34,364 nucleotides of DNA, from assembly GCA_021163765.1 (NCBI GenBank), contig JAGGTK010000042.1, forward strand, positions 1 to 34,364. The letters are read 5' to 3'. The translations under genes and the position numbers were made by a program. This DNA is from a bacterium. GTDB taxonomy: Bacteria; 4484-113. Under the pieces are notes generated by a model. It searched no databases, was not told the DNA's origin, and was given only the letters and a program-made list of their open reading frames with translations. The number at the start of each line of letters is the position of its first letter. Within the stretch, counting starts at the first letter, position 1. Shown one piece after another: positions 1 through 9,900 of the stretch.

Positions 1-302
1 CCCTACAGCGGGCACAGCATGCTGTGCCCCTACTGAATCATCCATTTCAGCCATAGCTTTCGAGTGCATTTGCACTCCACTTACAATTATAGCACTATCG
101 GGCAAAAAGAGGACACCGAATCGGGGGGGGAATGTGAAAAAGGCGCGTGGCCAGCCTTTGCTGGATGCTCAATAATTTAGGGCAGGTCCAGCCTTTAGCC
201 GCCGATACAGATAGCATCAAGGCCAACTCGCCCCGCGTCAGCGCAGTCTGAACAGCGATAACCGTGAGAGCAGAATGTCGAGCAGGCCACGGTGGGAAGA
301 CG
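1..302. other. Intergenic stretch without a recognisable gene
   Basis: No convincing gene is visible. The only long reading frame, beginning at 264, runs antisense through the tRNA and copA and is a shadow of them. The stretch holds a perfect 20-bp palindrome (10-29), a second short inverted repeat (62-77, arms GAGTGCA/TGCACTC around two bases), a G8-type run near 124 and a small CCAGC/GCTGG hairpin near 152-165. No T-run follows any hairpin, so none is a clear intrinsic terminator for the tRNA transcript entering from the right. Confidence 0.6.
10..29. repeat. Perfect 20-bp palindrome, REP-like
   Basis: GGGCACAGCA is followed directly by its reverse complement TGCTGTGCCC, giving a gap-free palindrome. 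It sits between CCTACAG on the left and CCTACTG on the right. The general shape, a G-rich self-complementary core next to CCTAC, resembles the dispersed extragenic REP-type elements common in bacterial genomes. Only one copy lies in this window, so the repeat status is inferred. Confidence 0.5.
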
Positions 303-373
303 CTGGGGCGGATGGATTCGAACCATCGATGGAGGCTCCAAAGGCCCCTGCCTTACCGCTTGGCTACGCCCCA
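303..373 (-). tRNA. tRNA-Gln (anticodon TTG)
   Basis: Read on the minus strand the gene folds into a full cloverleaf. The 7-bp acceptor stem is TGGGGCG/CGCCCCA. The D arm is GCC/GGC around AAGCGGTAA, the anticodon stem is GGGGC/GCCTC with a loop containing TTG, the variable region has 4 bases, and the T arm is GATGG/CCATC with loop TTCGAAT. The discriminator base is G, as expected for glutamine tRNAs. The 3' CCA is not encoded, so it must be added by a nucleotidyltransferase. A promoter lies 11 bases upstream, so the gene appears to be transcribed alone. Confidence 0.95.
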
Positions 374-384
374 AAGCGGATGTT

Positions 385-413
385 ACTCTAGCACAAAGTG
401 GCTAAAGCGACAA
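385..413 (-). promoter_or_regulatory. Promoter of tRNA-Gln
   Basis: Minus strand: -35 TTGTCG (408-413), a 17-base spacer, and an extended -10 TGC-TAGAGT (hexamer 385-390), 11 bases before the tRNA 5' end. The TGC-TAGAxT form recurs at three protein-gene promoters in the window. Confidence 0.6.
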
Positions 414-464
414 AGCTGTTTAGGCCGGTCTGCGCGCATCTGTGGCGCACTAGCGCGGTGGAGC

Positions 465-2885
465 TTACGGCTTCATCAGTTTCAGCCGCAGCGAATTGCT
501 GACCACAGTCACCGACGAAAACGCCATAGCGAGCGCGGCGTACATTGGCTTGAGAAGTGGCCCCCCAAACAGGTAGAGCACGCCCGCAGCAACAGGTATC
601 AGCGCAACGTTATACGCAAAAGCCCAGAAGAGGTTCTGCTTTATAACTCTGAGCGTCTGGCGGGAAATGCGCACCGCTCGCACCACGCCCGAGAGCGAAC
701 TGCGCATGAGGATTATTCCCGCCGATTCGATAGCGACATCAGTCCCGCTTCCAATGGCAATGCCCACGTCGGCTTGCGCCAGCGCCGGTGCGTCATTAAT
801 GCCGTCACCTACCATCATTACATTGTGGCCCTGAGACTGGAGTTTTCTCACCTCGCTGGCTTTGTCGGCGGGCATCACCTTTGCGATGAAGTCGTCCATT
901 CCGGCTTCTTCAGCCACGCGCGCAGCAGACTCACGATTGTCACCGGTTACCATCACCAGCCGGTAGCCCAGCTTTCGGAGCGCGGCAACCGCCTGTCGCG
1001 AGTCTTCTTTTATCCGGTCATCAAGCACGATGCTCCCGACGTGTTTGCCCTCAGCCGCCAGCATCATTTCCGTGCCGGTGGTGGCTGTCGTATCAGCTAT
1101 GCCTATACCGTGCTTCTGGAGCAACCCGGGCTGTCCCAGCAAATATCTGGCGCCTGCGATTTCCCCCGAAACGCCCAGCCCCGGGTGATTGGTGAAATTC
1201 TCTACCTGCAAATCAACAGTTAGTCCATCCTCCTTCGCCTTTTGGACGACTGCGCGGCCCAGCGGATGCTCCGAATTGGCTTCCAGTCCCGCCGCAATCC
1301 GAAGCACCTCTTTCTCGCTCAGCCCCGCCGTTGCCTTGATTGACTTCACATGAGGGCGCCCCTCGGTGATGGTGCCTGTCTTGTCGAGCAATATGGTGTC
1401 CGTTCGGCTGACCAGTTCCAGCGCTTCGCCGTTGCGGATGAGTATCCCGCTCTCCGCTGCTTGCCCGATGCCAACAACCAAAGCCGTGGGTGTTGCCAGC
1501 CCCAGGGCGCAGGGACACGCCACAATGAGCACGCTGATGGCTACAACCAGAGCATAGATGAACGCTGGTTCCGGCCCCATAAGCATCCACAGGACGAACG
1601 AGACTACAGCAATCAGCAGCACTCCAGGCACAAATACCGATGCGACGTAGTCCGCAAGGCCCTGAATCGGGGCTTTGGACGATTGCGCTTCCTGCACGAG
1701 CGCAATTATCTGCGCCAGCACCGTTTCACTTCCAACCCTGGTGGCGCGGAACCGGAAGCTGCCCGACGTATTGACCGTCCCCGCCAGCACAGTGTCACCG
1801 GCGCTCTTCTCCCGGGGAATCGGCTCGCCGGTCACCATGCTCTCGTCGACAGCGGAATGACCCTCAACAATCTCACCGTCAACTGCGATCCTTTCCCCAG
1901 GCCGCACCATAAGGATGTTGCCTTCAGCCACCTCGCCTAGGGGGACGTCTACGGGTTCTCCATCCCTGATTACGGTCGCAGTCGGAGGCGTCAGTTTCAT
2001 CAGGGCCCGTATGCTCGTCGAGGTTTTGCCCTTGGCCCATTCCTCCAGCGTCTTTCCCACAAGTATAAGCGCGATGATTGCCGCCGCAGTCTCGAAATAT
2101 ACAGGCATATGCCCCCTGGCCATAAAGGAAGGCGGAAAGATGCCGGGAAACAGCATCGCTACTGCGCTGAACCAGTACGCCGCGCTCGAACCAATGCCGA
2201 CAAGCGTGTTCATATCCGCCGTCAGCCGGCGAACCGTGTTGACCATTCCCTTGAGAAACGGCCAGCCGCCGTAGAAGTAAACCGGCGTCGCCAGTATGAA
2301 TTGCAGCCATCGAGCCACGTTTTCCGCCAGGCCCATGGCTTCCCCGGCCATCGCCAGCGCCACGACCGCCGCAGACAGCACTACGCTCACCGCAAGCCGC
2401 ACCAGCGTAATGCGCAATCTCCGCCGTTCGCGGCGCTCCAGCTCCGTCTCGTCGGCGGGCTGTTCAGAGTAAGCCCGATACTCCCCGGCCGAGGCCAGTG
2501 CGCGATTCACTTCCTGGAGGTCGAATGCTCCCGCAGCGACTTTCAGCGAGGCCCTGTTCGTTGACAGGTTAACGGAGGCTGAAATGACCCACGGCAGAGA
2601 CATAAGCGCCCTGCTCACCCGTGAAACGCACGAGGCGCAGGTCATTCCCTCGATGCTCAGCACAAGCTCGTCAATCTGCGGCTCGTAACCCGCCGCTCGT
2701 ATCACCCTCGGGATCTCTTCGCGTTGCGTCCTTTCCGGGTCGTAGCCAATCCGCGCATTTCCATTGACGTAGTCAACCTGGACTTCGCTCACCCCGGCAA
2801 CTGACCCGATACTCCTGCTTAGAGTCCGGGCGCATGAAGTGCACGTCATGCCTGCGATCTTAAGGCTGTATTTCACGGTAGGCAT
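465..2885 (-). CDS. copA: Copper-exporting P1B-type ATPase CopA
   Basis: This inner-membrane ATPase pumps Cu(I) out of the cytoplasm. The 806 residues have the full family layout. Two N-terminal metal-binding HMA domains carry GMTCTSC (Cys15/Cys18) and GMTCASC (Cys83/Cys86). The membrane helices include the ion-binding CPC motif (457-459, in [12 protein letters not shown]). The actuator loop has TGEP (352-355), the phosphorylation site is DKTGT (Asp501), followed by a nucleotide-domain HP motif (SEHPLGR) and a [10 protein letters not shown] hinge. The last membrane segment carries the MxxSS signature ([15 protein letters not shown]) typical of Cu(I) rather than Zn/Cd pumps. It starts 13 bases after hflX ends on the same strand, so the two are probably co-transcribed. 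No strong ribosome binding site precedes the ATG. No CueR- or CsoR-like regulator or separate copper chaperone is visible. Confidence 0.95.
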   Translation of the reverse strand: MPTVKYSLKIAGMTCTSCARTLSRSIGSVAGVSEVQVDYVNGNARIGYDPERTQREEIPRVIRAAGYEPQIDELVLSIEGMTCASCVSRVSRALMSLPWVISASVNLSTNRASLKVAAGAFDLQEVNRALASAGEYRAYSEQPADETELERRERRRLRITLVRLAVSVVLSAAVVALAMAGEAMGLAENVARWLQFILATPVYFYGGWPFLKGMVNTVRRLTADMNTLVGIGSSAAYWFSAVAMLFPGIFPPSFMARGHMPVYFETAAAIIALILVGKTLEEWAKGKTSTSIRALMKLTPPTATVIRDGEPVDVPLGEVAEGNILMVRPGERIAVDGEIVEGHSAVDESMVTGEPIPREKSAGDTVLAGTVNTSGSFRFRATRVGSETVLAQIIALVQEAQSSKAPIQGLADYVASVFVPGVLLIAVVSFVLWMLMGPEPAFIYALVVAISVLIVACPCALGLATPTALVVGIGQAAESGILIRNGEALELVSRTDTILLDKTGTITEGRPHVKSIKATAGLSEKEVLRIAAGLEANSEHPLGRAVVQKAKEDGLTVDLQVENFTNHPGLGVSGEIAGARYLLGQPGLLQKHGIGIADTTATTGTEMMLAAEGKHVGSIVLDDRIKEDSRQAVAALRKLGYRLVMVTGDNRESAARVAEEAGMDDFIAKVMPADKASEVRKLQSQGHNVMMVGDGINDAPALAQADVGIAIGSGTDVAIESAGIILMRSSLSGVVRAVRISRQTLRVIKQNLFWAFAYNVALIPVAAGVLYLFGGPLLKPMYAALAMAFSSVTVVSNSLRLKLMKP

Positions 2886-2898
2886 TTGCCAGCTTATA

Positions 2899-4107
2899 CT
2901 ACCGGCGCACGCGCGCGTATGCTCTATCCTGCAGGATGGACATCAGTTCGGGGATTCCCTCGCCAGTAGCCGCGCTAATCGCAACACTCGGCGAATACTC
3001 CTCCCGGAGAATCGCCAGATGTGCGAAGTCGTCGAGCAGGTCTGTCTTGTTGAATATCACGATGCGCGGAATGCCCGATAGCCCAAACTCGCTCAGAATC
3101 CGCACACCGCTTTCAATGCGAAACTCCACGTTATCCCGTGAGACATCTACGATATGGAGCAGCAGGTCGGATTCCGCCGCTTCCTCCATCGTGGCGCTAA
3201 ACGCGGTGGCCAGCTCCTGCGGCAGGTCGTCCAGCAATCCGACCGTATCCGTTACCACAGCTTCAACGCCTTCTCCCAGGTATATGCGGCGCGCGGCGGG
3301 GTCGAGCGTTGTGAAGTAGCGCGATGCCACCTCTTCATCACTGCGAGTCAGCGCGTTTATCAGCGATGACTTGCCCGAGTTGGTGTAGCCGATCAGTCCT
3401 ATGGTGAAAACCTCAGACCTTAACCGCTTCTTCCGGCGAAGGGCGCGCGTACGTTTTACCTTCAGCAAATCGCTCTCAAGGCGTCGTATGCGCTTGCGGA
3501 TGCGGTCCTTCGTCAGGACGGTCAGCGGTTCGCCTCCGCCGCCTCGCGTGCCTCTGTCGCCGCCGGTCCGCGAGAGCTCTTTGCCCACTCCAGCTAGCCG
3601 CGGCAGCTCGTAGTTAAGGCGGGCCAGGCCCACCTGTATGCGCCCCTCGCTTGTCGTAGCGTTCTGCTCGAAGATATCGAAGATAACATCAGCACGGGTC
3701 ATAATGGGATAATCCCATTCTTCTTCAAGGTTTCGCTGGTGCACCGGTGACAACTGAGCATTCGTGACCACGCTTGCTGGCTGTAGCGCGCGGACCGCTT
3801 GACCTATCTCCGCGACCTGCCCCCGGCCGAAGAACGTTCGCGGGGAGACACGCCTCACGTTGAACTTCATCACCCGGCCAATGCTGAAGCCATCAGCTAT
3901 GACCAGCTCAAGGAAGTCGAAGTCCTGCTGTGGGTTGTCGGTTCTCGTGCGGTAGCGTTCAACGAAGAGGTCGGCCTGCTCATCGCTTGGCGTGCACTGC
4001 TCGTCCGTGCGGGAGCGTTCGCTCCGTGCGTATTTGCCAGCGCGCCCCTCGATGAGAAGCACCAGAGCGCTCCGCCTTGGCTGGTTATCCTGTGGTTTTC
4101 CCAGCAC
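2899..4107 (-). CDS. hflX: GTPase HflX
   Basis: HflX is a ribosome-associated GTPase that splits stalled or heat-damaged 70S ribosomes. The protein has the HflX N-terminal nucleotide-binding region ([16 protein letters not shown], then [17 protein letters not shown]), a basic glycine-rich linker and coiled segment, and a TRAFAC GTPase domain. The G1 motif is [12 protein letters not shown], followed by [10 protein letters not shown]3 [11 protein letters not shown]4 NKTD and G5 SAATGEG. The frame stays open to an ATG at 4158, but a TTGCCC/TATACT promoter lies inside that extension (4115-4144). The preferred start is therefore GTG at 4107 (alternative GTG at 4110), 7 bases after the -10 box, giving about 402 residues. 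The discarded N-terminal residues (four consecutive cysteines) do not look like HflX. It leads an apparent hflX-copA unit, an unusual partner because hflX is more often next to hfq. Confidence 0.9.
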   Translation of the reverse strand: MLGKPQDNQPRRSALVLLIEGRAGKYARSERSRTDEQCTPSDEQADLFVERYRTRTDNPQQDFDFLELVIADGFSIGRVMKFNVRRVSPRTFFGRGQVAEIGQAVRALQPASVVTNAQLSPVHQRNLEEEWDYPIMTRADVIFDIFEQNATTSEGRIQVGLARLNYELPRLAGVGKELSRTGGDRGTRGGGGEPLTVLTKDRIRKRIRRLESDLLKVKRTRALRRKKRLRSEVFTIGLIGYTNSGKSSLINALTRSDEEVASRYFTTLDPAARRIYLGEGVEAVVTDTVGLLDDLPQELATAFSATMEEAAESDLLLHIVDVSRDNVEFRIESGVRILSEFGLSGIPRIVIFNKTDLLDDFAHLAILREEYSPSVAISAATGEGIPELMSILQDRAYARVRR

Positions 4108-4114
4108 CACGACT

Positions 4115-4144
4115 AGTATACCCGTGTGATTGCCGGCAGGGCAA
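4115..4144 (-). promoter_or_regulatory. Promoter of hflX (leaderless type)
   Basis: Minus strand -35 TTGCCC (4139-4144), 18-base spacer, -10 TATACT (4115-4120). The predicted transcription start falls on or next to the GTG codons at 4110/4107, so the mRNA would carry almost no leader. Confidence 0.5.
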
Positions 4145-4226
4145 CAACAGCACTGCACGGTGGTCGAATGCTCCTGTCAGTGTAGAGTAAACCCCTGCAG
4201 CCCTTTTCGTGGTATATATACACGCC

Positions 4227-4577
4227 ATGCCGAAAGAGAAAACGAAGTTCGTTCCGAAAGGGTGGGGCGGGGAGCTGTGGATTCACAACGACGACCTTTA
4301 CTGCGGCAAGAAGCTCACCCTCCTGAAGGGGAAACGCGGCAGCCTGCACTATCATAAGAAAAAGACCGAAACCTTCTTCCTGCAATCAGGCAAACTGCAG
4401 CTTGAGCTGAAGTACGCCGATGGACGCGAGGAGGTCCTGACAATGGAGCCTGGGGATGCTGTCCACCTGCCCGCCGGGACGCTTCACCGCTACACAGGCC
4501 TTGAAGATTCGGAGATGTTTGAGTTCTCAACAAAACACTTTGATGACGACACGTACCGCATAGAACCGGGTGATTAG
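4227..4577 (+). CDS. Single-domain cupin protein
   Basis: This small (116-residue) cytosolic cupin has both family motifs. Motif 1 is G-S-L-H41-Y-H43-(4)-E48-(6)-G and motif 2 is G-(5)-P-A-G-T-L-H87, so the metal-binding His/His/Glu/His set is complete. Such single-barrel cupins are often sugar isomerases or mannose-6-phosphate-isomerase-like proteins. Nothing here fixes the substrate, so the function is unassigned. The ATG at 4227 is preferred over an in-frame GTG at 4209 because TATATA (4215-4220) ends 6 bases before it and there is no Shine-Dalgarno, suggesting a leaderless transcript. Its stop codon overlaps the stop of the convergent gene 4574-5032. Confidence 0.85.
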   Translation: MPKEKTKFVPKGWGGELWIHNDDLYCGKKLTLLKGKRGSLHYHKKKTETFFLQSGKLQLELKYADGREEVLTMEPGDAVHLPAGTLHRYTGLEDSEMFEFSTKHFDDDTYRIEPGD

Positions 4578-5032
4578 CTCTGCCCGCGACTCTCAAATAC
4601 ACTGCGCAGAGCATCCTCCGCATCCTGCGATAGCCGCTCATACTTCTCACGCCCGCCTTCTTCCGAAAGCAGCCGCGACATTACCAGCGGTTCGCCCGTG
4701 TCGGTGCGCTGCACCATTGCCGATTTGCCCAGAGCGTATGCGAAGTCACGATAGGCCCTAAGCGTAAGAATCACCTTTGTGCTCGCAATCCCGGCGAATA
4801 CCGGGCTGGTCAGGAGTGTCTCAATGGTTTCGAGTTTCAGGGCCAGTGCGGTCGTTTCCGCAGGATGAGCCAGCTCACGGCGGTTGAAGTTTATCTCGTC
4901 CAGCGCACGCCTTGCCAGATTGTAGGTCTCCGCTACCTGGAAGTTCGCCTTTTTCTTCTTGGATAGCAGGCCGACCAACGCTGCAAGCGCAACAACAACA
5001 ACTGCGGCCGCAATAATCCATATGCCGAGCAT
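4574..5032 (-). CDS. Hypothetical membrane-anchored protein
   Basis: I do not recognise a family for these 152 residues. An N-terminal hydrophobic helix (about residues 2-24, rich in I, A, V and L) is followed at once by a KKKK cluster, so the positive-inside rule places the remaining 125 residues in the cytoplasm. That part is alpha-helical and charged, with repeated A-L and R-E patterns. The start at 5032 is chosen over an open frame back to 5179 because GGAGG (5043-5047) lies 10 bases upstream and the longer form would overlap the divergent gene at 5080. It forms a divergent pair with that gene, which is also singly anchored. Confidence 0.7.
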   Translation of the reverse strand: MLGIWIIAAAVVVVALAALVGLLSKKKKANFQVAETYNLARRALDEINFNRRELAHPAETTALALKLETIETLLTSPVFAGIASTKVILTLRAYRDFAYALGKSAMVQRTDTGEPLVMSRLLSEEGGREKYERLSQDAEDALRSVFESRGQS

Positions 5033-5079
5033 AGTAAGCCACCCTCCATTCCCTAGAATAGCATACGAAGGGTAGGGGG

Positions 5080-5640
5080 ATGCATTTACAAATCCCCGGT
5101 AATGCGCGAGAATCAAAGGGCATGGCGGGGAGAATAGCTCTTTCGGTATTTCTGCTGGCGGTCGTCCTTGTTGCTTCATTAACCTGCAGCGGGCGCAGAC
5201 TTCAGAGTGAGGCGGAGCTCGTAGAAGCTGAGCTTACAAAGCCGCTTGTAGGAGAGCTGGAGCGCAGCGTCAAGCAGGGGGTCAGCACAAGCGGCCGCGA
5301 TATCCAGACGGTAACGCTCGTTTTTCTCATAGATGACCCGGTCTTTGAGTATCGCGACCATGTTAATGCGTTCCTTCTCGATAGGGGCTACGCCCAGGCG
5401 CGCAACATCTCCACGCCAACCGAGTTCAGCATCGCTTATGACGGCCTGGATGGCCTGATTCGGGTTGAAGTAATGGCAGAAGTCGCCCTTCCGCCTGCGT
5501 CATCGCTGACCGGTCTGCCTGAACCTGAAGGTGGATTGCCACCACCTGATACATCCCGGGGTCAAGGAGTTGATGACGGCGCAGAACCGTCTCCTCCAGC
5601 CTTAGAATATCATCGCGTCACGATTAAGATCAACTACTAA
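5080..5640 (+). CDS. Hypothetical exported or lipid-anchored protein
   Basis: The 186 residues contain one N-terminal hydrophobic signal-like helix (about 18-34) ending in S-L-T-C-S-G. The cysteine could be a lipidation site, but threonine at -1 is atypical of a lipobox, so a plain signal peptide or anchor is equally likely. The mature part has a long-helix/beta region and a C-terminal proline-rich stretch (PEPEGGLPPPD) before a final beta strand. I recognise no family. TAGAAT (5054-5059) and AAGGG about 7 bases before the ATG support the start at 5080. An internal ATG at 5122, just before the hydrophobic helix, is a reasonable alternative but lacks a spaced ribosome binding site. Confidence 0.65.
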   Translation: MHLQIPGNARESKGMAGRIALSVFLLAVVLVASLTCSGRRLQSEAELVEAELTKPLVGELERSVKQGVSTSGRDIQTVTLVFLIDDPVFEYRDHVNAFLLDRGYAQARNISTPTEFSIAYDGLDGLIRVEVMAEVALPPASSLTGLPEPEGGLPPPDTSRGQGVDDGAEPSPPALEYHRVTIKINY

Positions 5641-5884
5641 GTGTTCCGGTTGGCTACCCTTTACTCAGGAAATTCCATAAAAACGCCTGGCGCCTATCAA
5701 GCCGACTTTTAGAGCCTGAGAGCCGGTGCGGGTAGGGCAAGCCTGAACTTCTGGAGGACAGCTTACTATTGGAGTGAAGATATTCGCCTTATAACTCCCT
5801 AATGTAACATAATAGTTCTTATGGGCGGATATGGACTGGCGTTCCTGAATCCCGGGCCGGAACTAATTCCAACTGAGCCTAATC

Positions 5885-5910
5885 CATATTAGCGATTACG
5901 CGCTAATATG
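5885..5910. promoter_or_regulatory. Perfect inverted repeat, probable operator
   Basis: CATATTAGCG and its exact reverse complement CGCTAATATG are separated by ATTACG. The 10-bp arms with a 6-base spacer end 10 bases before the ATG at 5921. The right arm contains TAATAT, usable as a -10 element, and AAGG follows as a weak ribosome binding site. Size and placement fit a dimeric repressor operator. An mRNA hairpin is the alternative. The 240 bases to its left (5641-5880) are AT-richer than the surrounding genes and show no gene. Confidence 0.55.
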
Positions 5911-5920
5911 AAGGCTTGTA

Positions 5921-6958
5921 ATGTCTGTGCTTGGTTCTAAATGGCTGTTAGTGCTCACAATCCTCCTGCTCGGCACGTTGGTGGAGCTTGTAGTCGGCTC
6001 ATCACCGCCTGGTGAGTTCTTTCATCCAGCGCCAATTGCACTTTTTCTAATGCTATACGGCGCTGGCGCGCTCTTAGTGCGCGAAATTGCGCTTCTCACA
6101 AGCAGTGAATGGTTCGGACGCGCTGTCCTTGGCTTTGGCTATGGCATTATCGAGGAAGGCCTGTGCTGCAAGAGTTTTTGCGACCCGGCATGCGGCGATC
6201 TAGGGCGTTTGCAGGGCTACGACCATTTCCTGGGCATTAACTGGATCTGGACCTCATATCTCACCGTCTTCCACGGACTTTTCTCGATATGCCTTGTGCT
6301 ACTCATTAGCGACCTGATGTTCCCTCACTTAACAGATGAATTGGTAACCGGTGCTCGCAGCAGGGCGTTTCTGTTCAGTTCGCTGGGTCTTGTTACAGTA
6401 TTTGGCTTCTTCACTTTCCCGCACACTCCTGATAGAAACTTCACGTTCTGGCCACCTGTATTCTGGATTGTTGTATTCATCGTTGAGATAGCCGCCGCTT
6501 ACGGGCTGGCGCGACTCTGGGGAGCCGGTAACCTGAGGGACTCCATCAACGTACGCAATCTGCGTGTGCCGCCATGGCTTCTGGGCTTCCTGGTATTCGT
6601 CGTGACAGCACTTTTCTTCACCGGGATGAATATCGCGCCGTCTGTCCTGCCCGCGCTTCCGGCGGCGGGCGCTATTTTGAGCTACATTCTGCTAGCAGTC
6701 GTACTCGGAGCCCTAGTGCTTCTTTTCTACCGCAATCCTGAAATAACCTGGCGGCACCAACTGGCAGCGGTTTGGGGAGCGCTTGTGTTCTTCGCCGTTA
6801 TAGGGCCTTTGCAGGAGCTGGATGCTTCGCGCCCAAACAATACTAGCGGTATGGCGATAGTGGGGTTGGGAATACTCGCATTCCTCGCAATGCTAACGGT
6901 AGCTGTTGCGCGACGGCACCGCAGCACCACGGCACGCTCAGATAGCAGGCTACTCTGA
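5921..6958 (+). CDS. Polytopic membrane protein with an EE motif, function unknown
   Basis: The 345 residues form about nine or ten hydrophobic segments with a short basic C-terminal tail (RRHRS...). Just after a VREI motif (53-56) comes GYGIIEEG with adjacent Glu78-Glu79, followed by a cysteine cluster (Cys82, 83, 87, 91) and, further on, a conserved-looking VFHG (His117). Paired glutamates in a membrane helix recall CAAX-protease/bacteriocin-processing (CPBP) proteins, but their EExxxR spacing is absent, so I do not assign that family. The cysteine cluster could bind metal or form disulfides. It is transcribed alone from a promoter overlapping the 5885-5910 inverted repeat and converges on carB. 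Confidence 0.75.
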   Translation: MSVLGSKWLLVLTILLLGTLVELVVGSSPPGEFFHPAPIALFLMLYGAGALLVREIALLTSSEWFGRAVLGFGYGIIEEGLCCKSFCDPACGDLGRLQGYDHFLGINWIWTSYLTVFHGLFSICLVLLISDLMFPHLTDELVTGARSRAFLFSSLGLVTVFGFFTFPHTPDRNFTFWPPVFWIVVFIVEIAAAYGLARLWGAGNLRDSINVRNLRVPPWLLGFLVFVVTALFFTGMNIAPSVLPALPAAGAILSYILLAVVLGALVLLFYRNPEITWRHQLAAVWGALVFFAVIGPLQELDASRPNNTSGMAIVGLGILAFLAMLTVAVARRHRSTTARSDSRLL

Positions 6959-6963
6959 GCCTG
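6946..6963. terminator. Hairpin at the 5921-6958 gene end, possible terminator
   Basis: CAGGCT and AGCCTG form a 6-bp stem with loop ACTCTG, spanning the stop codon and lying between two convergent genes. No T-run follows on either strand, so factor-independent termination is doubtful. Confidence 0.25.
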
Positions 6964-6977
6964 GCAAGGCAGCTCCC

Positions 6978-9900
6978 CTACCCCGCTGGCGCTTTGGCCA
7001 GCGTCTTTTCGATAATGTCGGCGAATCTGCGCGGTATGCTGTGAAGCTCGGTGACGTGGGGTAAGCCGTCCTCGTCTTCCAGCGGTGTGATGAGGGCAGT
7101 AAGCAGCGCATTGGCGGTATCCAGGCTTGTAAGCACCGGAATGTTGCTCTCAACAGCCACCCGGCGAATAGCCAGGGCTTCGATCTCGGCGGTACGGTTA
7201 TCGGAGATGGTGTTGATTATAAGTTCGAAGGTCCCGTTGCGCAGCATATCAATGATGTGAGGACGGCCCTCGGTGAGCTTGAAAACCGGTATTGCTTTCA
7301 ACCCCTTGCTATTGAAGAACGCGGCTGTTCCGGTCGTTGCATATATCCTGAAGCCCATCTCAGCGAACCGCTGCATCATATAAAGCGCTTCTTCCTTGTC
7401 CTTGTCCGCAACCGTACACAGAAGCGGCAGGTGCTTTTCGCGGCTAGCGCTCAGTTCAGGCACCTTCAGCCCCGCAGCCATCATTGATTTCTTCAGCGCC
7501 TGGGCGAAGCTCTGTCCGATGCCCATAACCTCACCGGTGCTTTTCATCTCTGGCCCCAGGCCCACATCCACCTGTATCATCTTGGCGAAGCTGAATACCG
7601 GCGATTTCACCGCGTATATGGGCGCGTCCGGCATAAGGCCGGTAGGAAGACCCATCTTCTTGAATTCGTGCCCCGTAATCGCCATCATCGCAAGCGTAAC
7701 CATCGGTATGCCGGTGACCTTGCTCAGGAAGGGAATTGTCCGCGAAGCGCGCGGGTTCACTTCGATAACGAAAAGCTCGCCTTGCTCATCCACGATGAAC
7801 TGTATGTTTATTATGCCCTGCGCTGCGATGCTTCGCGCTATGCGGCCGGCGTAGTCGGTGATGCGCTCGCGCAGCTCCTTTGACAGCGAGACGGGCGGAT
7901 AGGCCGCCATGCTGTCACCGCTATGGATGCCGGAGCGCTCGATGTGCTCCATTATGCCGGGTATGATGATGTCCTTTCCGTCGCTTATGAGGTCGACTTC
8001 GGCTTCCACTCCCCGGTAGTACTTGTCAATCAGCAGTGGCTGATCCTGGAATGCGTACTCGTTAGCCTCAATGTATCTCACGAGGCTCTCGGGGGTGAAA
8101 ATTATTTCCATAGCGCGGCCGCCCAGCACGTAGCTGGGGCGAACCAGAACCGGGAAGCCGATGCGTTCCGCAACCTCGACCGCTTTAGAATAATCGGTAA
8201 CGGTTCCACCGGCTGGCCGCGGGATTTCCAGCTCAGCCATCAGATTGTCGAATTTCTCGCGGTCCTCTGTAACGTCTATGCCTTCCTCAGTTGTGCCGAG
8301 GATGTGCACGCCCGCGCGTGCAAGGTCGCTGGCGATATTGATAGCGGTCTGGCCGCCAAACTGCACCACGACGCCCTTGGGCTTTTCGCGCTCCACTACC
8401 GCCAGCACTTTTTCCATCGTGATGGGTTCAAAGTAAAGCCCGTCACTCATATCAAAATCGGTGGAAACGGTCTCCGGGTTGTTGTTGATGATAATCGCGT
8501 CGTAGCCCAGCTTAGACAGAGCCATCAGTGCGTGAACGCTGCAATAGTCAAACTCGATGCCCTGGCCTATACGGATAGGGCCACTGCCAATAACGAGCAC
8601 CTTTTCCCGTCCCCCACCCTCTTTGGGCCTGGCATCTGTAGACTGCCCGTGAGTGGAATAAAAGTACGGGGTCTCGGCCACAAACTCGCTGGCGCACGTG
8701 TCAACAGCCTTAAACACGGGGACGGTTCCCAGGCTCTGCCTGTGGGCGGTAACCTCGGCTTCGGTCTTGCCGGACATTTTCCCCAGGAGCTTGTCCGAGA
8801 AACCGTTGCTCTTATACCAGAGCATCTCTTCCGCGCCGATGCTATCCAGGCCTTTCTCCTTCAGGCGCTTCTCCGCCTCCACCAGCTCCGCGAATTTGTG
8901 CACGAAGTAGGGGCTGATCTTTGTAAGCTTAGAGAGGTACTCCACAGAGTGTCCTCGGTGCAACGCCTCAAACAGCGCGTATATCCGCCCATCGGTCGCC
9001 GTTGACAGGAATGAGAGCAGCTCAGCGTCGTTGAGCACCAGGAAGCGGTGCGTATGGAAGCTCCAGAGCTTCACTTCCAGGCTGTCAAGAGCCTTCAGGA
9101 ACGCTCCGGTGAATGTCCGGTCTATAGCCATAACTTCGCCGGTGCTTTTCATCTGGGTGCCCAGCCTCCGGTCGGCCCCGCTGAACTTGTCGAACGGCCA
9201 CTTGGGAACTTTCAGCACCACGTAATCCAGCGCCGGCTCGAAACTCGCCATCGTCTGGCCTGTAACCTGGTTGACGATTTCGTCGAGCCTAAGTCCCAGC
9301 GCGACTTTCGCCGCCACTCGCGCGATGGGATATCCGGTGGCCTTGCTGGCGAGAGCCGAGCTGCGGGATACTCGCGGATTAACTTCAATGACGTAATAGC
9401 GCATCTCGGACGGATGCAGCGCGAACTGGACGTTGCATCCTCCTTCGATCTTCAGCGCCCGGATGATAGCTAAGGACGCACTTCGCAGAAGCTGGTACTC
9501 GCGGTCGCTGAGCGTAAGCGACGGTGCCACCACCATTGAATCACCGGTATGGATTCCCATCGCGTCCAGGTTCTCCATATTGCAGACGGTGATGCAGTTG
9601 TCCGCCGCGTCGCGCATCACCTCGTATTCGATCTCCTTCCAGCCGACGACGCACTCTTCAATGAGCACCTGGTGGTTGAGCGAATGAACGAACCCGCGCG
9701 TCACGATCTCGCGGAACTCGTCCAGGTTGTAGGCAATTCCCCCGCCCGTTCCCCCCAGGGTAAAGCCCGGCCGGACTATGAGCGGGAACACCTGCTTCTC
9801 GGCGTATCTCATTGCCTCTTCAAAGCTCGTGGCAGTAATGCTCAGCGGCATGGGCATATCAGTGCCCTTCATCGTTTCCTTGAACAGCTCCCGGTCCTCC

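Noticed and set aside
264..1223. 319-codon plus-strand frame across the tRNA and copA 3' end
   Set aside because: It runs antisense through a perfect tRNA-Gln and conserved CopA sequence; the translation is Arg/His-rich and domain-free.
5033..5179. Extended start for the 4574-5032 protein
   Set aside because: The extension overlaps the divergent gene and its promoter, while GGAGG precedes the shorter start.
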